From contig NZ_JADWYS010000001.1 of assembly GCF_015831345.1 (NCBI RefSeq), positions 4,306,618-4,370,617 of the forward strand: 64,000 bases of DNA, read 5' to 3'. This stretch comes from Caenimonas aquaedulcis (GTDB lineage: Bacteria > Pseudomonadota > Gammaproteobacteria > Burkholderiales > Burkholderiaceae_C). Positions 8,840-17,608 of this stretch are shown piece by piece; the stretch's first letter is position 1; each line of letters starts with the position of its first letter. A model generated the notes under the pieces. It was not told the DNA's origin, made no database searches, and worked only from the letters and a program-made list of their open reading frames with translations. The position numbers and the translations under genes were made by a program.

Positions 8840-9826
8840 TCAGCGGGCGTATTGCAGAACCTGCTGGTCGATCGCGCCGAAGATGGACCGGCCCGCGGCG
8901 TCGAACATCTCCACCCGCACCCGGTCGCCGAAGGCGAAGAAGGGCGTCTTCGGTTCGCCGAGTTCCACCGTCTCCATGGCGCGCGCTTCGGAGATGCAGC
9001 AGAAACCCGCGCTGCGGTCGTGGTTGGAGACCGTGCCGGAACCGATCACGGTGCCGGCGCCCAGCGGCCGCGTCTTCGCGGCGTGCGAGATCAGCGCGGG
9101 AAAGTCGAAGTACATGTCGGTGCCGGCCGAAGGCGAGCCGAGCTTCGCGTTGTTGACGTGCACGGTCAGCGGCAGGTTCAGCTTGCGGCCGTCCCAGGCG
9201 TCGCCGAGCTCGTCCGGCGTCACGGCGACGGGGGAGAAGGCGGTGACGCCCTTGCCGTTGAGGAAGCCGAAGCCCTTGTTCAACTCCGCGGGGATGATGT
9301 GCCGCAGCGACGTGTCGTTGAGGATCATTACGAGCTTCACGTGGCGCGCCGCTTCCTCGGGCGTGCAAAGCATCGGCACGTCGTCGGTGATGACGGCGAT
9401 CTCCGCTTCGAGATCCACGCCCCAATCCTCGCTTGCGACGAGCACCGGGTCCAGCGGTCCGGTGAAGTAGTCGGAGCTGCCCTGGTACATCAGCGGGTCC
9501 TTGAGGAACTCCTGCGGCATCGCGGCGCCGCGCGCCTTGCGCACGAGTTCGACGTGACTGAGGTATGCGCTGCCGTCCAGCCACTGGTATGCGCGGGGCA
9601 GCGGCGAGGCGGCGGCGGCTGCGTCGAAGGCAATCGTGCCCGGGGCCTTGCCCTCGTTCAGTTGCGCATACAGCGCCTGCAATGCGGGCAAGACATCGGC
9701 CCAGTGGTCGATCGCGTGCTGCAGGGTCGGCGCGATGTGGGCGGCGGACGCGGCGTGGCGCAGGTCGCGCGAGACGACGACGAGCTGGCCGTCGCGCGTG
9801 TGGTTCTTCAGGGAGGCGAGTTTCAT
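8840..9826 (-). CDS. Fumarylacetoacetate hydrolase family protein
   Basis: This 328-residue protein has the FAH catalytic domain in its C-terminal two-thirds: acidic metal ligands in VDLEAEIAVITDD, the catalytic loop region NDTSLRHIIPAELNKGFGF, and GAGTVIGSGTVSNHD, which matches the fumarylacetoacetase GSGT(I/V)S motif. The N-terminal 100 residues resemble the small FAH N-domain. Such enzymes hydrolyse C-C bonds of acylpyruvates from the homogentisate or gentisate type of pathway. Its place in an operon with a VOC protein supports aromatic-ring degradation; the exact substrate is unknown. Confidence 0.9.
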   Translation of the reverse strand: MKLASLKNHTRDGQLVVVSRDLRHAASAAHIAPTLQHAIDHWADVLPALQALYAQLNEGKAPGTIAFDAAAAASPLPRAYQWLDGSAYLSHVELVRKARGAAMPQEFLKDPLMYQGSSDYFTGPLDPVLVASEDWGVDLEAEIAVITDDVPMLCTPEEAARHVKLVMILNDTSLRHIIPAELNKGFGFLNGKGVTAFSPVAVTPDELGDAWDGRKLNLPLTVHVNNAKLGSPSAGTDMYFDFPALISHAAKTRPLGAGTVIGSGTVSNHDRSAGFCCISEARAMETVELGEPKTPFFAFGDRVRVEMFDAAGRSIFGAIDQQVLQYAR

Positions 9827-9850
9827 GGGAGTCCGTGGTGAGGTGGTTGT

Positions 9851-10837
9851 TCAGGCATCGGCCACGGTGAGCACCGTCTTGCCGATGTTGTCGTTGCTGT
9901 CCAGGTGGATGTGCGCCTGCGCCGCATCGCGCAGCGCGAAGGTGCGGTGCACGCGGGGGCGGATGGCGCCTTCTTCGATGAGGGGCCAGAGCACGCGCTC
10001 GAGTTCGCGGGCGATGACCGCCTTCTGATCCAGGGTGCGGTGGCGCAGCGTGGTGCCGGTGATGTAGGCGCGCTTCATCATCACGACGCCGATGTCGACC
10101 GTCAGCTCGCGCCCCAGCGGATGCGCGATGTAGACCATCCGGCCGTCGCGCGCGATCACCGCGAGGTTGCGCGCGAAGTAGGGGGCGCCCACCATGTCCA
10201 GGATCACGTCCACGCCGTGGCCGGCGGTGCGCTCCTCGATCACCGATTCGAACGCCTGCTCGCGGTAGTTGATCGCGACGTGCGCGCCGAGCTCCAGCGA
10301 TGCCGCGCACTTCTCCGCGCTTCCGGCGGTCGCGAACACTTGCGCCCCGAGACGGCGCGCCCACTGCATCGCGAGCGAACCGACACCGCTGGTGCCGCCA
10401 TGCACGAGCAGGCGCTCGCCGCTTTGCAGGCGCCCATGTTCCAGCAGCGCGCTCCACGCGGTGAAGGCGCCTTCCGGCAGGGCGGCGGCTTCCGCCATGT
10501 CGAGACCCTGCGGGATGGGCATGCACTGGCCCTGCGGCGCCACGACGTATTCCGCATACCCGCCGCCGATCAGCAGCGCGCAGAGCGTGTCGCCCTTGCG
10601 CCAGCGCTCGACGCCGGGGCCGAGCGCCGCGACCTCGCCCGCGACTTCGAGTCCGGGCACGGTGGGCGCGCCGGGCGGCATGGGATACACGCCCGCGCGC
10701 TGCATGAGGTCCGGCCGGTTCACCCCGGCGGCCACCACCCGGATCAGCACTTCGCCGGGCCCGGGCTCTGGAATGGGACGGTCGGCCGGGGTCAGCACCT
10801 CGGGGCCGCCGGTGCGGGGGATATCGATCACGAGCAT
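9851..10837 (-). CDS. NAD(P)H:quinone oxidoreductase, zinc-independent MDR family (PIG3-like)
   Basis: The 328-residue medium-chain reductase has GAGVNRPDLMQRAG-type N-terminal residues, PGLEVAGEVAALG, and the nucleotide-binding loop LVHGGTSGVGSLAMQWA. It lacks the zinc-binding cysteine cluster, which fits the quinone/enone reductase branch (TIGR02824-type PIG3). I start it at 10837, where ATG is preceded by AAGGAGAACCCC; the frame is open to 10888 but without a better site. It probably reduces an unsaturated or quinonoid intermediate of the pathway encoded by the operon. Confidence 0.9.
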   Translation of the reverse strand: MLVIDIPRTGGPEVLTPADRPIPEPGPGEVLIRVVAAGVNRPDLMQRAGVYPMPPGAPTVPGLEVAGEVAALGPGVERWRKGDTLCALLIGGGYAEYVVAPQGQCMPIPQGLDMAEAAALPEGAFTAWSALLEHGRLQSGERLLVHGGTSGVGSLAMQWARRLGAQVFATAGSAEKCAASLELGAHVAINYREQAFESVIEERTAGHGVDVILDMVGAPYFARNLAVIARDGRMVYIAHPLGRELTVDIGVVMMKRAYITGTTLRHRTLDQKAVIARELERVLWPLIEEGAIRPRVHRTFALRDAAQAHIHLDSNDNIGKTVLTVADA

Positions 10838-10847
10838 GGGGTTCTCC

Positions 10848-11843
10848 TTATTCCACCTTGAGGCCGGCGGCCTGGATCGCCTTCGCATACATGGCGTGGT
10901 CGTGCCGGAGCGTCTCCTGCAGGCGTTGCGCCGTCGTCGGCGTCACCTCGAAGCCGAGCTCGGTGAGCCGGCGCTCCAGCTCGGGGTCGGCGAGCACCGT
11001 CTTCAGGCTCGCATTGAGCTGGTTCACGATGGCGGCAGGCGTCGCGGACGGGGCGAACACGCCCACCCAGCCTTCGATGGACAGTCCCGGCACGACCGAG
11101 CGTGTGAGCGGCGCCTTCGGGAATTGCGGCGGCACGCGCTCGCTGGCCGCCGCGATCACCTTCAACTTGCCCGCCGCCGCATGCGGCTGGATGTTCGACA
11201 CCACGTCGAAGATGACGCTCACGCGGCCGGTCATCACATCCGGCAGTGCCGCGCTCGAACCCTTGTAGGGAACGTGCACCAGGTCGATGTCGGTGAGCGT
11301 GCGCAGCATCTGCCCCGCCAGGTGCGGCGCCGAGCCGCTGCCGTAGGACGCGAAGCTGTACTTGCCCGGTGACGCCTTCGCGAGCGCGATGAGCTGGCCG
11401 AGCGATTCGATGCCCGAGTCCGGCGCGGTGGCGACCAGGAAGTGGGCGACCGCGAGCTGGGCGACAGGCTGCAGGTCCCGCATCGGGTCGAACGAGAGCT
11501 TGTAGATGCCGGGGTTGATGACGATCGTCGCGGGCACGCCGAGAACGAGCGTGTAGCCGTCGGCCGCGGACTTCGCGGCCGCTTCGGTCGCGACGACACC
11601 GTTGGCGCCGGTGCGGTTGTCAACGAGGACGGGTTGCTTGAGCAGGCGGGACAGGCGCTCGCCCACGGCACGGGCGATGAGGTCGAGTCCGCCCCCGGCC
11701 GCATAAGGCACCAGGAGACGGATCGGCTTGTTCGGATACGCCTGTGCGTGGGCGCCGTGCGTCGCGAAGGCGAGCAGGGGAAGCATCAGCAGGGGGCGCA
11801 TCCAGCGCGCGAGGCGGTGCAGGGAGGAAGTCATCGGGGTCAT
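10848..11843 (-). CDS. Bug-family tripartite tricarboxylate transporter substrate-binding protein
   Basis: The 331-residue periplasmic protein has a signal peptide (LMLPLLAFATHGAHA) and Bug (TctC) landmarks: AYPNKPIRLLVPYAAGGGLD, the DNRTGANGVVATEAAAKS segment, and YKGSSAALPDVMTGRVS. Bug proteins are greatly expanded in Burkholderiales and bind carboxylates, amides or aromatic acids. No TctA/TctB membrane genes are nearby, which is common for this family. It lies between the alpha/beta hydrolase and the quinone reductase in the operon, so it probably captures the pathway substrate. Confidence 0.93.
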   Translation of the reverse strand: MTPMTSSLHRLARWMRPLLMLPLLAFATHGAHAQAYPNKPIRLLVPYAAGGGLDLIARAVGERLSRLLKQPVLVDNRTGANGVVATEAAAKSAADGYTLVLGVPATIVINPGIYKLSFDPMRDLQPVAQLAVAHFLVATAPDSGIESLGQLIALAKASPGKYSFASYGSGSAPHLAGQMLRTLTDIDLVHVPYKGSSAALPDVMTGRVSVIFDVVSNIQPHAAAGKLKVIAAASERVPPQFPKAPLTRSVVPGLSIEGWVGVFAPSATPAAIVNQLNASLKTVLADPELERRLTELGFEVTPTTAQRLQETLRHDHAMYAKAIQAAGLKVE

Positions 11844-11856
11844 GTCCGCTCCAGGT

Positions 11857-13011
11857 TCAGAGGTGATCGACCAGCCAGTCGCTCAGCATGCTGAGCGCGG
11901 GTTCCGGCCGGTCGAGCTGGACATGCGCCGCGCCGCCTTCCTGCCGCGTGAACACGCGCATCTCCTTGCGCGGCGAGGGAATCGCCTCGAACAGGGTGCG
12001 GGCGTCGGCAGCGGGTGTCTGCCTGTCTTCCTCCCCGTGCAGGATGAGGATGTCGCACGTGATGTCCTTCGCGGCCTCCCGCAGGTGGAAGGGTTCGAGC
12101 TTGCGCAGCGCCTGGTCGAAATCCTTCGCCCCGACGATGTGCAGGATGTGGTCGCCCGTGGTGCCCATGGCGGCCGTCACGTCCAGCGAAACCCCTTGCC
12201 CGGGCTGCACCTTGAAGCGTCGCATCCACACCGAGTGGTAATCGTACACGGCGCCCCAGGCCACGCAGGCCTTGAAGCGCTTCTCGTAGGCCGCCGCGCG
12301 CGGCGCATAGTAGCCACCCATGCTCGCCGCGACGATGCCGATGCGCTGCGCGTCCACGTCCGGGCGGCCGGTGAGGTAATCGACCGCGGCGCCGGCCGCC
12401 ACTTCCGAATCGTGCCGTGCCTTCAGGCCGGACAGGCGCAGCGTCGCCCCTTGGCCCGGGTGGTCGACGGCCAGCGTGGAGATGCCGCGCTGCGCGAGGG
12501 CGAGCGCCACGTAGATCATCTCTTCCTTGGTGCCGTCGAGCCCGTCGGACAGGACGACGGCCGGCCGCTTTCCGCCACCGGGCGCGCGGACGAAGTAGCT
12601 GTAGAGCGTGCCCCCGTCGAAGGGGATGTCGACGATCTCGATGGCGGGCTCGGAGCGAGCCGCTCCCTGGGCGAACGTGTCGAGATGGCTGCGATACAGG
12701 GCGGCGCCCCGGTCGTCGCCGGGCTTGAGGAACGCCTCGGCCCACTGGAAGTACAGGGACGCGCGCAGGAAGTGGTCGCGTGCGGTGACATTGCGGCCTT
12801 TGGCGGCGGCGTCGGCGGCGATGCCTTCGACCTGCCGCGCGAGCTTCGTCCATGCCAGGTGCCAGGCCTCGTTGTCCGAAGGGGCGCCGGCCGCGACGGC
12901 CTCGCGAAGGTCGGCGCAGGCCCAGTCGATCTCGCCGAGCATGCCGCCGCTCGCGAGCGCCCGGTTGACGGCCAGCGACCACATGTAGTTGCCGGGGAAG
13001 TACTGAAACAT
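11857..13011 (-). CDS. Alpha/beta hydrolase, FrsA / 2,6-dihydropseudooxynicotine hydrolase-like
   Basis: This is a 384-residue protein with an all-helical N-terminal cap of about 140 residues (WACADLREAVAAG, RDHFLRASLYFQWAEAFL) followed by an alpha/beta-hydrolase core. The nucleophile elbow is GIVAASMGGYYAPRAAA (Ser), the acid lies in LHGEEDRQTP, and a late His is in GGAAHVQLD. This cap-plus-core plan matches the FrsA/dihydropseudooxynicotine hydrolase group, which cleaves C-C or ester bonds. The start at 13011 has AGGAG 7 bp upstream. It is the first gene of the operon and is divergent from the IclR regulator, so it is likely the entry enzyme. Confidence 0.87.
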   Translation of the reverse strand: MFQYFPGNYMWSLAVNRALASGGMLGEIDWACADLREAVAAGAPSDNEAWHLAWTKLARQVEGIAADAAAKGRNVTARDHFLRASLYFQWAEAFLKPGDDRGAALYRSHLDTFAQGAARSEPAIEIVDIPFDGGTLYSYFVRAPGGGKRPAVVLSDGLDGTKEEMIYVALALAQRGISTLAVDHPGQGATLRLSGLKARHDSEVAAGAAVDYLTGRPDVDAQRIGIVAASMGGYYAPRAAAYEKRFKACVAWGAVYDYHSVWMRRFKVQPGQGVSLDVTAAMGTTGDHILHIVGAKDFDQALRKLEPFHLREAAKDITCDILILHGEEDRQTPAADARTLFEAIPSPRKEMRVFTRQEGGAAHVQLDRPEPALSMLSDWLVDHL

Positions 13012-13084
13012 CGTGGGTCTCCTGAAAGGTGAGGTCGTTGCGTTGGGGAGACTGTAGGCGTCGCCCTCCGCAGGCCATGGCGTT

Positions 13085-13101
13085 TGTCCACCAGATGGAC
13101 A
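13085..13101. promoter_or_regulatory. Candidate IclR-type operator (inverted repeat TGTCCA-N5-TGGACA)
   Basis: A perfect 6+6 bp inverted repeat with a 5-bp spacer lies in the 196-bp region between the hydrolase operon (start 13011) and the divergent IclR gene (start 13208). IclR-family proteins characteristically bind short near-perfect palindromes of about this size in such shared promoters. The sequence is seen directly; the assignment to this regulator is inference from position. Confidence 0.55.
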
Positions 13102-13207
13102 CGAGGTTGGCGCGCGGCCGGCAGGGGCGCTCCCGTCGGCAATGCGGAGGCCGGGCACGGCCCTACACTGCGCATCACTGTTCAAATTCGAGGAAAGTTT
13201 CCGATCC

Positions 13208-13999
13208 ATGGACAACCGTTCCGCCGCCGACCCGGGTTCGCTCGAGCGTTCCCTCGAACTCGCGCGCCTGCTGGCCAGCCATGGGGCGCGAGGCGCCGGC
13301 CTGACAGAACTGTCCCGCGCGACCGGCCTTCCGCATCCGACGGTGCATCGGTTGCTGCAGCGGCTGGTGGACCAGCGGCTCGCGCGCCAACTGGCTTCCA
13401 CCCGGCGCTACGCGCTGGGTCCCCTTGCGTTCGAGCTCGGCCTGGCCGCGGCCCAGCAATTCGACGTGCGTGCGGCCTGCCGCCCGGCGCTGGAGCGGCT
13501 GGCGCACGAACTCGGCGATACGGCCTACCTCGTCATGCGCAGCGGGCTGGAAGCCGTTTGCGTGGACAGGCAGGAAGGTCCCTCGCCGATCCGCGTGTTC
13601 ACGCTGGAAGTCGGCAGCCGCAGGCCGCTCGGGCTCGGCGCTGCGGGGCTGGCGATCCTGGCCGCGCTGCCGCAGGAGGAACGCGTGGAGGTGCTGTCGC
13701 TCGTGCGTGCCAAGGTGCTGGAGATCGGCAAGCTGCCGCCGGCGGAATTCGCGGCGTCGATCGAGCGCTGCCGCAAGAAGGGGCACTCGTTCATCCGCAA
13801 CCGCGTGACACTCGGCGTCAGCGCGGTCGGCGTCGCGATCCACAACGCCTTAGGCGCTCCGGTCGGCGCCATCAGCGTCGCGGCCGTGGATTCGCGGCTC
13901 ACCGCCGCGCGCGTCACGGCGCTGGCGCTGGTGTTGCACCGCGAAGCGCGCGAGATCGAGCGCGTGCTGAAGGATGGTGGCGGCTTCTACTACGACTGA
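13208..13999 (+). CDS. IclR-family transcriptional regulator
   Basis: The 263-residue protein has an N-terminal winged helix (LERSLELARLLASHGARG, then LTELSRATGLPHPTVHRLLQ and RYALGPLAFELG) and a C-terminal IclR effector domain (RPALERLAHELGDTAYLVMR, and late NALGAPVGAISVAA). ATG 13208 has GAGGAAAG upstream; an earlier in-frame ATG at 13142 would add 22 poorly conserved residues. The gene is divergent from the six-gene catabolic operon and is its probable regulator, acting through the palindrome at 13085-13101. Confidence 0.93.
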   Translation: MDNRSAADPGSLERSLELARLLASHGARGAGLTELSRATGLPHPTVHRLLQRLVDQRLARQLASTRRYALGPLAFELGLAAAQQFDVRAACRPALERLAHELGDTAYLVMRSGLEAVCVDRQEGPSPIRVFTLEVGSRRPLGLGAAGLAILAALPQEERVEVLSLVRAKVLEIGKLPPAEFAASIERCRKKGHSFIRNRVTLGVSAVGVAIHNALGAPVGAISVAAVDSRLTAARVTALALVLHREAREIERVLKDGGGFYYD

Positions 14000-14017
14000 G
14001 CGCCAGTCCCGCGACGC

Positions 14018-16375
14018 CTACCAGCTCGCCCGCATCGAGTTGCGATCGAAGCGCGCGTCCGTGGTGATCGACTTCAGGTCGACGAACTCCATGTTGCTCA
14101 TCGTGATCGACCGCAGCTGGTTCCACGCGGCGGGGTGCCAGCCGTCGCTGGGTTCGCCCTGCACGTAGAAATCCATGCCGTTGTCGGCTGCGTACATACC
14201 GTAGCGCTTGGCCGCGTTGGCCACGGCCTTGGCTTGCGGGTCCCAGTTGTCGGGCACCACGAAGTCCGCGCGCAGGCGCATGAGTGAGCCGAATGGAATG
14301 GCGCCGGGATTCGCGCCGCCCGCGCCGAAACGGCCGGGCCACGTGTGGGTCGTGTCGAGCGCGGCGTCCCGGAAGGTGACGCGCAGCGCATGGCGGATCT
14401 CGCCGGTGGACGCTTCGGACGCTTTTGCAAGCAACGGCGTGATCGGCAGGCCCGCCGCATCGGCGGAGCCCCAATCGTCGGGCCTCATCGCATTGGATTT
14501 CAGGTCCCAGGCGGCCGTCGACACCGCATACCAGTTGCCGCCCAGGTTGTGCGCGAAGAACGATTCCCAGAGGCGGCACGCACCCTGTTCGATGACGAGG
14601 ACATGGTGGTCGCCGCAGCTGCCGGGGCCGCCGCAGTTGCCGCCTTCGGCCAGCGTCACTCCGTTGGGGAACGGGAAGCGCCGGGCACTGGCCGGGAGGG
14701 TCGTGCAGTCGCGGATGGCCGTGTAGCCGCCGCCGCTTGCAAACGCGCAATCGCTCTTCTGCGGATAGGCGGGCTCGTTCCACAACCCCGAATTGGCGAA
14801 GTCGAAGGAGACGATGGGCCAGCTGGTGGTGCGGGTGGTTCCATCCACATAGTTGATCGGCATGCCCCAGTAGTCCGTCGTGTTCGCGGGGTTGCTGCTG
14901 TTGCCCCAGTTGCCCAGGAACTGGGTGCCGGCGCCCACCAGGTTGATCCAGGTGTTGCTGCTCGGGTGGGCAGGGAAGCGGACGGGGTCGTCGATGCGTG
15001 TGTTGAAGATCGACGTCGCCGGGAACATCTCGCAATCACCGAGGACGGTCGGCACGGCGGGAGCGCCAGGGGCGGGGGCCGGTGCCCCGACCGGCGCAGG
15101 TGCCGGGACGGGCGCAGGCGCTGGGACCGGTGCGGGCGCGGGTGCCGGCACAGGTGCGGGTGCAGGCGCTGGGGTTGGCGAAGGAGCCGGTGCGGGCGCG
15201 CTTCCCGCCACGGAGAACACGAAGTCGTCCACGTACACATAACCGGCGCCGGCGTTCTTCCAGACGTAGACGACGGCGCGTGCCACGTTGGCCGGTGCCG
15301 TCACCTGGACGCGTGCCGGCGAATACGCGGTGGTGCTGGCCGATGCGGAGCCTTGCCCGATGACGTTGCCCGCCGCATCGCTGAAATTCACCCCGATGAA
15401 ACCGGTCACCGAGGCGTCGCTTCCCTTGACCTTCGCCGACAGGACGTAGGTGGTTCCGGCGGCCAGGCCCGTCAGGTCGTGCCCGGCACCTCCGGCCGCG
15501 GTCCCCACGCGCAATGCGTAGCTGCCCGTGCTCGCCTGGCCCGTCACAACCGACGCGTTCCCCCAATCCGCCCAGCCTGCCATCGCGCTTTCGAAGCCGC
15601 CGTTGCTCAGCAGGTTGCCCGACACGGGTGCGGGTGCGGGAGGAACCGCAGGTGCGGGTGCCGGGGCAGGCACAGGCGCCGGCGAGGGTGCCGGTGCGGG
15701 TGAGGGCGCCGGGACGGGCGCTGGCGCCGGGACAGGTGCCGGCGCGGGCGCGGGCGCGGGTGAGGGTGCCGGTGCCGGTGCAGGCGCCGGGCTCGGCGCA
15801 GGCGCCGGTGCGGACGCGCTGGCTGCCACGGAGAACACGAAGTCGTCCACGTACACATATCCTGAGCCTGCGTTCTTCCACACGTAGACGACGGCGCTCG
15901 CTACGTTGGCCGGTGCGGTCGCCTGGACCCGTACTTGCGAATAGGTCGTGCCGCTGAACGATGTCGTTCCTTGACCGATGACCTTGCCCGCCGCGTCCAG
16001 GAAGTTCACGCCGACGAAGCCGATTTCGCCCGCGCCGCTCACTTTGACCTGTGCAGTCAGAACGTAGGTGGTTCCCGCGACCGCGGTGACCGCGTCGTGC
16101 CCCGCGCCTCCGGCCGCAGTCCCGACGCGCAATGCGTAGCTGCCCGAGGCCGACTGTCCCGTGACGACCGCTGCATTTCCCCAGTTCGCCCAGCCCGCCA
16201 TGGCACTCTCGAAGCTGCCGTTGCCCAGGAGGTTGACCGGCGCCGTTGCCGAGGCAGGCGCCGGGGCTGCCGTGCCCGCGAGTGGCGCAGCCAATTGCGC
16301 AGCCGCGGCAAGCCCCACGATGGCCGCACCGCAAAGCACAGCCGTAGCCGCGTTCTTCGTTCTCTTGTTAGACAT
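14018..16375 (-). CDS. Large secreted protein with two CBM-like modules and a conserved C-terminal domain
   Basis: The 785-residue protein has a signal peptide (residues 1-36). Two near-identical CBM4/9-like beta-sandwich modules (about 47-183 and 253-389) share NLL.NG.FESAMAGW and KNAG.GYVYVDDFVFSV. Each is followed by a Pro/Ala/Ser linker (about 184-251 and 390-442). A C-terminal domain of about 340 residues has CGDHHVLVIEQGACRLWESF, HTWPGRFG and KRYGMYAADNGMDFYVQGEP. That last pattern (KRYGM..ADNG..WY) recurs in secreted proteins of unknown function in actinobacteria and myxobacteria, as I recall. A carbohydrate-directed role is inferred from the modules only; I cannot name a catalytic activity. 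It is convergent with the IclR gene. Confidence 0.8.
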   Translation of the reverse strand: MSNKRTKNAATAVLCGAAIVGLAAAAQLAAPLAGTAAPAPASATAPVNLLGNGSFESAMAGWANWGNAAVVTGQSASGSYALRVGTAAGGAGHDAVTAVAGTTYVLTAQVKVSGAGEIGFVGVNFLDAAGKVIGQGTTSFSGTTYSQVRVQATAPANVASAVVYVWKNAGSGYVYVDDFVFSVAASASAPAPAPSPAPAPAPAPSPAPAPAPAPVPAPAPVPAPSPAPAPSPAPVPAPAPAPAVPPAPAPVSGNLLSNGGFESAMAGWADWGNASVVTGQASTGSYALRVGTAAGGAGHDLTGLAAGTTYVLSAKVKGSDASVTGFIGVNFSDAAGNVIGQGSASASTTAYSPARVQVTAPANVARAVVYVWKNAGAGYVYVDDFVFSVAGSAPAPAPSPTPAPAPAPVPAPAPAPVPAPAPVPAPAPVGAPAPAPGAPAVPTVLGDCEMFPATSIFNTRIDDPVRFPAHPSSNTWINLVGAGTQFLGNWGNSSNPANTTDYWGMPINYVDGTTRTTSWPIVSFDFANSGLWNEPAYPQKSDCAFASGGGYTAIRDCTTLPASARRFPFPNGVTLAEGGNCGGPGSCGDHHVLVIEQGACRLWESFFAHNLGGNWYAVSTAAWDLKSNAMRPDDWGSADAAGLPITPLLAKASEASTGEIRHALRVTFRDAALDTTHTWPGRFGAGGANPGAIPFGSLMRLRADFVVPDNWDPQAKAVANAAKRYGMYAADNGMDFYVQGEPSDGWHPAAWNQLRSITMSNMEFVDLKSITTDARFDRNSMRASW
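15067..15235. repeat. Low-complexity Pro/Ala-coding repeat (linker 2)
   Basis: This stretch of short GC-rich units encodes the proline/alanine/valine linker between the second CBM-like module and the C-terminal domain of the protein at 14018-16375. The units vary in order, as expected for a replication-slippage-prone linker, and are not separated by unique spacers. Confidence 0.75.
15622..15820. repeat. Low-complexity Pro/Ala-coding repeat (linker 1)
   Basis: This is a second, longer run of the same kind of GC-rich units, encoding the Pro/Ala/Ser linker between the two CBM-like modules. Together with the duplicated modules it makes the gene prone to internal recombination. Confidence 0.75.
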
Positions 16376-16534
16376 GTCGTACCGGTTTCAGGAAAGCGGC
16401 GATTGTGATGACGGTGAAGCAGCTGCGGGCGCTTTGATGCCCTTCGGCTTAACCAGCAAGGCAAGCCGTGCAATTTGTCTCCTCGTCAATGCTGAGTTCG
16501 CGCCGGGCCGTGCGCTAACTGCTGTGATGGTGTG

Positions 16535-17608
16535 TCAAGGGCTGGCTGGCGTTGCCGCCTTCTTCCAGGCCTGCAGCACCTGCGCCTCGCGCTCTGCGGT
16601 CAGGCCAGCCCGCGCGGCCTCCTGCCGTTCCTGCGGCAACGCATCGAACCACGCGAGCGTTGCGCGCACCGTGTCCGCCAGCGGCCGGAACGTCAACCCT
16701 GTCGTCAATGCCTTGCCGATGTCGGCACGCATCATTCCGCCAGCCTCGCCGTCGGGCGGTACCCAGGCGGGCATGTCCACCCAGGGCGAAACGCCCTGCT
16801 GCTCCAGGAAGTCCGCAGGCACCCAGGTGAGGCTGGCGTTCGCATCCACCGTGGCGCGGATCGTATCCAGCACCTGTCCGAATGTCGTCGGCTCACCCGG
16901 CCCCGTCGCATTGAACACGCCGGTGGCGCGCTGCTCCGCCAGCCGGATGGTCCACTCGCCGAGGTCGCGTGCGTCGATGAATTGCACCGGATCATCCGGT
17001 GACCCGGGCGCCAGCACTTCGCCGCCGCGGCGCAAGCGTAGAGGCCAGTAGGTGAATCGATCGGTCTGGTCGCCCGGCCCGACGATCAGGCCGGGGCGCA
17101 CGATCGCACTGGCCGAGGGGAAGACCTTGCGGACCTCGTCCTCCGACACCACCTTCAACGGCCCGTACAGCTGGAAGCCCGATGCGCGAAGGGTCTCCAT
17201 CGACTCGGCATACGGGTCGGTCCCTTCGTAGCGATGCACAACGCTGCTTTCGTCGACCGGCCCGCGCAGGTCGGCGTACACCGAGATGGTGGAAATGAAG
17301 ATGTAGCGGTCGACGCTGCCCGCCAGCTGCTGCGACGAGTTGCGCGCCCAGGCCGGCAGCGTCGTGGGGTTGTCGATGCACACGTCCCAGGTGCGCCCCT
17401 GCAATGCGCGCAGGTCACCGGCCGCGCGGTCACCGTGAAGTTGCTCGACGTCGGCGGCAATGTCGGGCGGCAGTTGCGTGCGCCCGCGGTTGAACAACGT
17501 GACGGTATGGCCGCGCTCGAGCGCGTAGCGGACCTGGTGCGGCCCGCAAAGGCCGGTGCCGCCGAGGATGAGAAGGCGTTGGGGGGAGGGGGCTTGTGCG
17601 GATGGCAT
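16535..17608 (-). CDS. NAD-dependent epimerase/dehydratase (extended SDR family)
   Basis: The 357-residue protein begins with a Rossmann glycine loop (LLILGGTGLCGPHQVRYAL) and has the adenine-binding Asn/Arg region FNRGRTQLP. In place of the classic SDR YxxxK tetrad it has SVDRYIFISTISVYADLRG, as in isoflavone-reductase or nucleoside-sugar-epimerase-like relatives. The partner domain extends to ALAWFDALPQERQE. The reaction is unknown. It lies alone on the minus strand, just outside the left edge of the A/T-richer defence island, and its codon use is like the host background. Confidence 0.85.
   Translation of the reverse strand: MPSAQAPSPQRLLILGGTGLCGPHQVRYALERGHTVTLFNRGRTQLPPDIAADVEQLHGDRAAGDLRALQGRTWDVCIDNPTTLPAWARNSSQQLAGSVDRYIFISTISVYADLRGPVDESSVVHRYEGTDPYAESMETLRASGFQLYGPLKVVSEDEVRKVFPSASAIVRPGLIVGPGDQTDRFTYWPLRLRRGGEVLAPGSPDDPVQFIDARDLGEWTIRLAEQRATGVFNATGPGEPTTFGQVLDTIRATVDANASLTWVPADFLEQQGVSPWVDMPAWVPPDGEAGGMMRADIGKALTTGLTFRPLADTVRATLAWFDALPQERQEAARAGLTAEREAQVLQAWKKAATPASP

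Noticed and set aside
15067..15820. Dense short repeats considered as a CRISPR array or satellite
   Set aside because: Units lie in frame and encode Pro/Ala linkers; there are no unique spacers of constant length.
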